The translations under genes were made by a program, and so were the position numbers. 29,588 nt of DNA from Pseudomonadota bacterium (GTDB taxonomy: Bacteria; Pseudomonadota; Gammaproteobacteria; Burkholderiales; Burkholderiaceae_E). Positions 24,573 through 29,588 of the stretch are shown here, one piece after another. Position 1 is the first letter of the stretch, and the number at the start of each line of letters is the position of its first letter. The notes beneath the pieces were generated by a model. The model was given only the letters and a program-made list of their open reading frames with translations, was not told where the DNA came from and ran no database searches. The stretch is from positions 1 to 29,588 of the forward strand of contig JAEWEW010000225.1 in assembly GCA_023389175.1 (NCBI GenBank), read 5' to 3'.

Positions 24573-25334
24573 TCAGCGCTTGATCTGGTACCCGGTTCTG
24601 AAGATCCACCACACGGCGCCGAGGCAGAGCGCCAGGAACACCAGGATCATCACCAGGCTGGTCGCCACGCCGACATCGGCGAGCTCGTAGAAGCTCCAGC
24701 GAAAGCCGCTGATGAGATAGAGCACCGGATTCACCAGCGCAACCTGCTGCCAGAAGGCCGGCAGCATATCCACCGAGTAGAAGCTGCCGCCAAGGAATGC
24801 GAGCGGCGTCACGATGAGGAGCGGGATGATCTGCAGCTTCTCGAAGTTGTCCGCCCAGATGCCGATGATGAACCCGAACAGGCTGAAGGTGACGCAGGTC
24901 AGGAACAGGAAGGCCAGCATCCAGAACGGATGGGCGATGCGCACCGGCACCAGCAGCGACGCGGTCGCGAGGATGATCAGCCCGAGGATCATCGACTTGG
25001 TTGCGGCCGCGCCGACGTAGGCGATCACGATCTCGATGGTGGAGATCGGCGCCGAAAGCAGCTCGTAGATCGTGCCGGTGAACTTCGGGAAGAAGATGGC
25101 AAAGGACGCGTTCGAGATGCTCTGGGTCAGCAGCGACAGCATGATGAGCCCGGGCACGATGAACGAGCCGTAGGGAACCCCCTGGATCTCGCTGATGCGC
25201 GAGCCGATAGCGGTGCCGAAGACCACGAAGTAGAGCGAAGTGGAGAGCACCGGCGACACCACGCTCTGGAGCAGCGTGCGGCCGGTGCGGGCCATCTCGA
25301 ACTTGTAGATGGCGCGGATGGCGGGGAGGTTCAT
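24573..25334 (-). CDS. yadH: ABC-2 type transporter permease, YadH-like
   Basis: A 253-residue inner membrane permease with about six helices. The conserved ABC-2 segment near the C-terminus, FEKLQIIPLLIVTPLAFLGG then SFYSVDMLPAFWQQVALVNP, closely resembles E. coli YadH, and the length matches (about 256). The N-terminus MNLPAIRAIYKFEMARTGRTL is the usual amphipathic opening helix. It pairs with the ATPase gene 87 bases upstream on the same strand, and would form a two-plus-two exporter. The substrate is unknown. The spacer between the two genes holds an 11-bp tandem repeat and leaves the permease start with no clear ribosome site. Confidence 0.9.
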   Translation of the reverse strand: MNLPAIRAIYKFEMARTGRTLLQSVVSPVLSTSLYFVVFGTAIGSRISEIQGVPYGSFIVPGLIMLSLLTQSISNASFAIFFPKFTGTIYELLSAPISTIEIVIAYVGAAATKSMILGLIILATASLLVPVRIAHPFWMLAFLFLTCVTFSLFGFIIGIWADNFEKLQIIPLLIVTPLAFLGGSFYSVDMLPAFWQQVALVNPVLYLISGFRWSFYELADVGVATSLVMILVFLALCLGAVWWIFRTGYQIKR

Positions 25335-25347
25335 GTGGGGGGTCCGA

Positions 25348-25391
25348 TTCGGGTCGGCTTCGGGTCGGATGCGGGACGGTTGCGGAACGGT
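25348..25391. repeat. Tandem repeat, 11-bp unit, four copies
   Basis: Units start at 25348, 25359, 25370 and 25381: TTCGGGTCGGC, TTCGGGTCGGA, TGCGGGACGGT, TGCGGAACGGT. It lies in the 87-base spacer between the ABC ATPase and permease genes, directly ahead of the permease start in the direction of transcription. Confidence 0.75.
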
Positions 25392-25421
25392 TGGATCGGC
25401 CGGGCCGGATACGGACGGCGC

Positions 25422-26348
25422 TCAGGCCGGCCGGTTCACCAGGTCGACGAAGATGTCCTCCAGCGAGCTCTGGCTTGTGTGCAGGTCCCGGATCGCGATG
25501 CCCTCGCGGGTCAGTGCGCCGAGCAGCGGACCGACACCGCTTTCCGCCCCCTTGGCGTCATAGCCATAGACCAGCTGCATGCCGTCGGCGGCCACCTCCA
25601 TCCCGTAGTCCGCCAGGCCGGGCGGGATCGCGGCGATCGGCTCGGCCAGCTCCAGCACCAGGTGCTTGCGTCCGAGCTTGCGCATCAGCTCGGCCTTGTC
25701 CTCCACCAGCAGGATCTCGCCGTGGTTGATGACGCCGACGCGGTCGGCGATCTCCTCGGCCTCCTCGATGTAGTGGGTGGTCAGGATGATCGTGACGCCG
25801 TTGGCGCGCAACTCGCCGATGAGCTGCCACATTCCGGCCCGCAGCTGCACGTCCACGCCGGCGGTGGGCTCATCCAGGAACAGGATGCGCGGCTCGTGGG
25901 AGAGCGCCTTGGCGATCAGCAGGCGCCGCTTCATGCCGCCCGAGAGCGTCATGACCTTGTTGTCCCGCTTGTCCCACAGCGAGAGGTCCCGCAACACCTT
26001 CTCGATGTAGGCCGGGTCCGGCCGCCGTCCGAAGAGCCCGCGGCTGAAGCTGACCGTGTCGCGGACGGACTCGAACGCATCGGTGGTGAGCTCCTGCGGT
26101 ACCAGTCCGATCAGCGAGCGGGTGGCGCGATAGTCGCGCACGACATCGTGCCCCGCCACCATCACCCGCCCCTCGCTCGGATTCACGAGTCCGCAGATAA
26201 TGCTGATAAGCGTCGTCTTGCCTGCGCCGTTCGGGCCCAGGAGGGCGAGGATCTCGCCTTCCCGGATGGCGAGATCCACCCGCTTCAGTGCCTTGAAGCC
26301 CGACGCGTAGGTCTTGGACAGTCCTTCGATCTGGATCAGCGTCGGCAT
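25422..26348 (-). CDS. yadG: ABC transporter ATP-binding protein, YadG-like
   Basis: A 308-residue ATPase, the same length as E. coli YadG. Walker A is GPNGAGKT at 38-45, the signature is LSGGMKRR, Walker B reads ILFLDEP followed by TAGVD, and the switch His is in LTTHYIEEAEE. The C-terminal 90 residues are the extra domain usual in this subgroup, ending SLEDIFVDLVNRPA. It should energise the permease just downstream for export. The ATG at 26348 fits the family start (MPTLIQIEGLSKTY); its ribosome site is weak. Divergent from the phosphatase-family gene at 26437. Confidence 0.94.
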   Translation of the reverse strand: MPTLIQIEGLSKTYASGFKALKRVDLAIREGEILALLGPNGAGKTTLISIICGLVNPSEGRVMVAGHDVVRDYRATRSLIGLVPQELTTDAFESVRDTVSFSRGLFGRRPDPAYIEKVLRDLSLWDKRDNKVMTLSGGMKRRLLIAKALSHEPRILFLDEPTAGVDVQLRAGMWQLIGELRANGVTIILTTHYIEEAEEIADRVGVINHGEILLVEDKAELMRKLGRKHLVLELAEPIAAIPPGLADYGMEVAADGMQLVYGYDAKGAESGVGPLLGALTREGIAIRDLHTSQSSLEDIFVDLVNRPA

Positions 26349-26436
26349 GGCCGTGAATGTACCGTCTGGCGCGGGAGGCCGCAAAACCTCGTGGGCATGA
26401 CTCTTGCGTAACCCTTTTGGTGGATTCTCCCAACCT

Positions 26437-27270
26437 ATGCCTGCTTCACTTCGATCCGAGCGAGCTGGAACCGACGCCACTGCGGAGCCCCCGCCGGCTC
26501 CAGCCGGCCACCCCGTTTCGGACCGCCCGGTCATCCGGGTACTGACGGTCAACACCCACAAGGGCTTCACCTTCCTGAACCGAAAGTTCATTCTCCACGA
26601 GCTGCGGGACGCCGTGCGCAAGGTGGGAGCGGATCTCGTGTTCCTGCAGGAGGTGCATGGCGCCAACGAGAAGCATGGCGCGCGCGTGCCCAACTGGCCG
26701 GCGGCGCCGCAGTACGAGTTCATGGCGGACTCGCTCTGGCCGCAGTTCGCCTACGGCCGCAACGCGGTCTATCCGCACGGCCACCACGGCAACGCGGTGC
26801 TCTCCAAGTATCCGATCGTCCGCTACGAGAACCGAGACGTCTCGATCAGCGGGCCGGAGCGGCGCGCCCTGCTCCATTGCGTACTCGAGGTGCCCGGCTG
26901 GCAGTCGAACGTGCACGCCATCTGCGTGCACCTGGGCCTGCGCGAGCCACATCGCCTGAGGCAGATGGACCTGCTCTGCAGGCTGGTCAACGAGGAGATA
27001 CCGGAGGGCGAGCCGGTGGTCGTGGCCGGAGACTTCAACGACTGGCGCCGGCGCGGTCACCGGATCCTGGGTGCGAAGGCCGGCCTGAAGGAGGTGTTCG
27101 TGCATGCGCGGGGACGCTCCGCCAGGACCTTTCCGGCCCGCTATCCGCTGCTGCACCTGGACCGGATCTACGTGCGCAACGCCCGCGCCTACGCGCCTCT
27201 GATCCTGCCGCGCCGGCCGTGGTCCCACCTGTCGGACCATGCGCCGCTCGCCGCGGAGATCGCGCTGTGA
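26437..27270 (+). CDS. ybhP: YbhP-like endonuclease/exonuclease/phosphatase family protein
   Basis: A 277-residue member of the EEP fold, which hydrolyses phosphodiesters or phosphomonoesters using Mg. Core residues are visible: N39 in NTHKG, E72 in LQEVH, D199 and N201 in GDFNDW, and D267-H268 in SDHAPL. The first 30 residues are a Pro/Ala/Glu-rich tail without a signal peptide. The gene leads a unit with clsB and ybhN in the same order as E. coli ybhP-ybhO-ybhN, where YbhP is of undefined substrate. The start at 26437 is chosen as the first ATG; a TTG at 26404 is an alternative. Confidence 0.9.
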   Translation: MPASLRSERAGTDATAEPPPAPAGHPVSDRPVIRVLTVNTHKGFTFLNRKFILHELRDAVRKVGADLVFLQEVHGANEKHGARVPNWPAAPQYEFMADSLWPQFAYGRNAVYPHGHHGNAVLSKYPIVRYENRDVSISGPERRALLHCVLEVPGWQSNVHAICVHLGLREPHRLRQMDLLCRLVNEEIPEGEPVVVAGDFNDWRRRGHRILGAKAGLKEVFVHARGRSARTFPARYPLLHLDRIYVRNARAYAPLILPRRPWSHLSDHAPLAAEIAL

Positions 27271-27273
27271 GCG

Positions 27274-27280
27274 AGGAGGT
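27274..27280 (+). promoter_or_regulatory. Strong ribosome binding site setting the clsB TTG start
   Basis: AGGAGGT, a perfect anti-16S match, lies six bases before the TTG at 27287 and just after the ybhP stop. No in-frame ATG competes nearby downstream. Confidence 0.8.
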
Positions 27281-27286
27281 GCTGAC

Positions 27287-28510
27287 TTGAGGCAACGCAG
27301 CCAGGGGGGCAGTCGCTGGGTCGAGGGCAACCGGGTCACCTTGCTGGAGAACGGCGAGGAGTTCTATCCGCGGGCATTCGAGGTGATCGCCGGCGCGCGC
27401 AAGGAGGTGATGCTCGAAACCTTCATCCTCTTCGACGACAAGGTGGGCCGCCAGCTGCGGGAGGCCCTGATCAGCGCCGCCCGCCGGGGTGCGCAGGTGG
27501 ACGTCACCATCGACGGCTGGGGCTCGGCGTTCCTGCCGCCGAACTTCGTTTCCGAGATGCTGGAGGCCGGCGTACGCATCCACATCTTCGATCCCGGCCG
27601 GCGCATCCTTTCATGGCGGACCAACGTGTTCCGGCGCATGCATCGCAAGATCCTGGTGGTGGACGGGGAACGGGCCTTCGTCGGCGGCATCAACTACTCG
27701 GCGGACCACCTGCGCGACTTCGGCCCGATGGGCAAGCAGGACTACGCGGTCGAGGTGGAGGGGCCGATCGTCGGCACGATCCGCGGGTTCGCCCGGACGG
27801 CGCTGCGCCACGGCGAGCCGAAGCGTTCCTGGCTGCGCCGCAAGCACCTGGAGGCCCGGGACGCCTCGGTGCCGCGCAAGGGCAGCGCGCAGGCGATGTT
27901 CGTCACCCGCGACAACACCTACCACCGGACGGACATCGAGCTGCACTATCGCGCTGCCATCCGACTAGCCCGCAAGCGCGTGATCATTGCCAATGCGTAC
28001 TTCTTCCCGGGATACCGGCTCCTGAGGGAGATGCGCCGGGCGGCGCGGCGCGGCGTCGACGTGCACCTGATCCTCCAGGGCGAACCGGACATGGCGATCG
28101 TGAAGAGCGCCGCGTCGCTGCTCTACAGCCACCTGGTTGCCGCCGGCGTCAGGATCCACGAGTACACCGAGCGGCCGCTGCACGGCAAGGTGGCGGTGGT
28201 GGATGACGAATGGGCCACGGTCGGCTCCAGCAACCTGGACCCGCTCAGCCTGTCGCTGAACCTCGAGGCCAACCTGATGGTGCGGGACCCGGACTTCACG
28301 CGCCACCTCGCCGAGCGGCTCGAATGCCTCATCCGCGACAGTTGCCGGCTGGTCGCGGAGGAATCCCTCACCCGCGCGAGCACCTGGACGATGGTGCGCA
28401 GCTTCTTCGTGTTCCACTTCCTGCGCCATTTCCCCACCTGGGCCGCCTCGCTGCCGGCTCACTCGCCCAAGCTGCGCTCGCTCGATCCGGGGTCGGGTCC
28501 CGCGTTATGA
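27287..28510 (+). CDS. clsB: ClsB-type cardiolipin synthase (phospholipase D superfamily)
   Basis: ClsB transfers a phosphatidyl group to make cardiolipin, and in E. coli can also make phosphatidylglycerol. The 407-residue protein has two HKD active-site motifs: H119-K121-D126 in HRKILVVDGERAFVGG and H299-K301-D306 in HGKVAVVDDEWATVGSSN. It begins NRVTLLENGEEFYPRAFEVI, as in ClsB, and lacks the two N-terminal membrane helices of ClsA. The TTG start at 27287 is set by a perfect AGGAGGT six bases upstream. It overlaps the next gene by ATGA. Members of this group associate with the membrane through their C-terminal part, here rich in Phe and Trp. Confidence 0.94.
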   Translation: MRQRSQGGSRWVEGNRVTLLENGEEFYPRAFEVIAGARKEVMLETFILFDDKVGRQLREALISAARRGAQVDVTIDGWGSAFLPPNFVSEMLEAGVRIHIFDPGRRILSWRTNVFRRMHRKILVVDGERAFVGGINYSADHLRDFGPMGKQDYAVEVEGPIVGTIRGFARTALRHGEPKRSWLRRKHLEARDASVPRKGSAQAMFVTRDNTYHRTDIELHYRAAIRLARKRVIIANAYFFPGYRLLREMRRAARRGVDVHLILQGEPDMAIVKSAASLLYSHLVAAGVRIHEYTERPLHGKVAVVDDEWATVGSSNLDPLSLSLNLEANLMVRDPDFTRHLAERLECLIRDSCRLVAEESLTRASTWTMVRSFFVFHFLRHFPTWAASLPAHSPKLRSLDPGSGPAL

Positions 28511-29472
28511 GCTCGTCGCCCGGGCGCTCGTGGTGGCCCTGGTTGCGGCGCCTGCTCACCCTCGCCTTCTTCCTCCTGGTCGGCTGGCTGCTCGTCCGCG
28601 GGGCGAGCGAGATCGAATGGGCGGAGGTCGCGAGCGCGCTGCGCGAGCGGCCGATCGAATCCCTCGCACCCGCCGCGCTGGTGGCCGCGGCGAGCTACCT
28701 CGTCTACGGCACCTACGACCTCATCGGCCGCCGCTACGCCGGCCACGCGTTGTCGAAGCGACGGGTCATGACCATCGCCTTCGTGAGCTACGCGTTCAAC
28801 CTGAATCTCGGCAGCCTCGTCGGGGGCGTCGGCTTTCGCCACCGCCTGTACTCGCGGCTCGGGCTTCCCGACGGCCAGATCTCGCGGATCATCGCGTTCA
28901 GCATGCTCACCAACTGGAGCGGCTACTTCCTGCTCGGCGGCATGGCATTCGCCGTGGGCCGCGTCGACATCCCGGCGGACTGGGCCCTCGGCACCGGCGC
29001 GCTCAGGGTGCTCGGCGTGTCCATGGTCGCGGTGGCCGCGGCCTACTTCCTGCTCTGCACCTTCTCCCGCCGGCGCGAATGGGTGATCCGCGGACATACC
29101 ATCGACCTGCCGAGCGGCAGGATGGCGGGCATGCAGCTGCTCGTGTCCACGCTCAACTGGGCGCTGATCGGCCTCGTCTGCTACCTGCTCCTGCAGCGGG
29201 AGATTCCCTACGGCGCCGTCCTCCAGGTGCTCCTGGTCGCCGCGGTCGCGGGACTGCTCACGCACGTGCCGGGCGGGCTCGGCGTGATCGAGGCGGTGTT
29301 CCTGGCGCTGCTCAGCCACCGGGTGGCACCGCAGCAGTTGCTCGCCGGGCTGCTCGCCTATCGCGGCATCTACTATCTCGCCCCGCTCGCGATCGCGCTG
29401 GTCACCTACTTCGTGATGGAGGGGCGGATCGGGCGGCGCGCGGCCGCCACCCACGGGACGGCACCGCGCTAA
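28507..29472 (+). CDS. ybhN: YbhN-like integral membrane protein (lysylphosphatidylglycerol synthetase TM family)
   Basis: A 321-residue membrane protein of the UPF0104/YbhN family, related to the flippase-like part of lysyl-phosphatidylglycerol synthases. About eight helices are seen. The family motifs are present: AFNLNLGSLVGGVGFRHRLY, MLTNWSGYFLLGG, and LTHVPGGLGVIEAVFLALL near the C-terminus. Its ATG overlaps the clsB stop, so translation is coupled. It completes the ybhP-clsB-ybhN unit and may handle lipid movement linked to cardiolipin synthesis; that role is inferred from context. Confidence 0.94.
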   Translation: MSSSPGRSWWPWLRRLLTLAFFLLVGWLLVRGASEIEWAEVASALRERPIESLAPAALVAAASYLVYGTYDLIGRRYAGHALSKRRVMTIAFVSYAFNLNLGSLVGGVGFRHRLYSRLGLPDGQISRIIAFSMLTNWSGYFLLGGMAFAVGRVDIPADWALGTGALRVLGVSMVAVAAAYFLLCTFSRRREWVIRGHTIDLPSGRMAGMQLLVSTLNWALIGLVCYLLLQREIPYGAVLQVLLVAAVAGLLTHVPGGLGVIEAVFLALLSHRVAPQQLLAGLLAYRGIYYLAPLAIALVTYFVMEGRIGRRAAATHGTAPR

Positions 29473-29484
29473 CATCGCGGGACC

Positions 29485-29501
29485 GCAGCGATCTCCGCTG
29501 C
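29485..29501. other. Short hairpin after ybhN
   Basis: GCAGCG-ATCTC-CGCTGC forms a perfect 6-bp stem 12 bases after the ybhN stop. A second inverted repeat, GGTCGCCG (29505-29512) and CGGCGACC (29525-29532), follows. Neither has a T run, so they are weak terminator candidates at best. Confidence 0.3.
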
Positions 29502-29549
29502 GCCGGTCGCCGCCGCGCTCGTGCCGGCGACCTCGGCCGGAATCACGCC

Positions 29550-29588
29550 ATGACCCTCGACCAGATCCTCCATGAGCTCGCGCCGGAC
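29550..29588 (+). CDS. Start of an unidentified gene cut by the window edge
   Basis: An ATG at 29550 opens MTLDQILHELAPD, 13 codons to the end of the window. Only a weak GGAA precedes it. Too little is visible to name a product, but the position after ybhN and natural amino-acid use suggest a real start. Confidence 0.4.
   Translation, partial: MTLDQILHELAPD

Overview
This window is high-GC proteobacterial chromosome. The gene set suggests a betaproteobacterium, probably near the Burkholderiales: a homodimer-type pyruvate dehydrogenase aceE-aceF operon, a three-domain LigD with Ku, a ybhP-clsB-ybhN operon, and a tRNA-Arg(ACG) with an encoded CCA end. The taxonomic call is an inference from gene content and has moderate confidence. 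No CRISPR array, insertion sequence or phage gene was recognised.

Layout. (1) 1-3184, minus strand: start of aceF (window edge) and complete aceE. (2) 3185-3468: divergent control region with a 14-bp palindrome. (3) 3469-8645, plus strand: a three-PAS membrane histidine kinase overlapping a FixJ/NarL-type response regulator, then a multi-pass membrane protein and a secreted YceI-like protein. (4) 8724-8942, minus: a 72-residue single-pass membrane protein. (5) 9133-13867, plus: a bacterial end-joining operon of ligD, ku and a MerR-HTH/TPR fusion protein whose GTG start overlaps the ku stop. (6) 13874-15301: a DUF4242 protein divergent from an AraC regulator that is broken by one in-frame TAA. 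(7) 15342-15473: tRNA-Arg and a strong terminator with a UUCG loop, followed by about 630 bases in which no gene can be supported and which hold a 22-bp tandem repeat. (8) 16102-21670: a mixed metabolic block with a diheme plus monoheme cytochrome c pair, GST, VOC protein, RibD/DHFR-like reductase, two NTF2-fold proteins and a secreted cyclase. (9) 21904-24161: an alpha/beta hydrolase with an Asp nucleophile and an MFS transporter. (10) 24169-26348, minus: a YadG/YadH-like ABC-2 exporter and a small hypothetical gene. (11) 26437-29472, plus: a ybhP-clsB-ybhN operon for cardiolipin and membrane lipid work. A final start codon at 29550 runs off the window.

The strongest leads for new biology are the MerR-TPR protein translationally coupled to LigD-Ku, the two-component system divergent from pyruvate dehydrogenase with a palindrome between them, and the compact cytochrome/GST/VOC block behind the tRNA. 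The clearest single genetic event is the nonsense codon in the AraC gene. Nothing here amounts to proof of an undescribed system.
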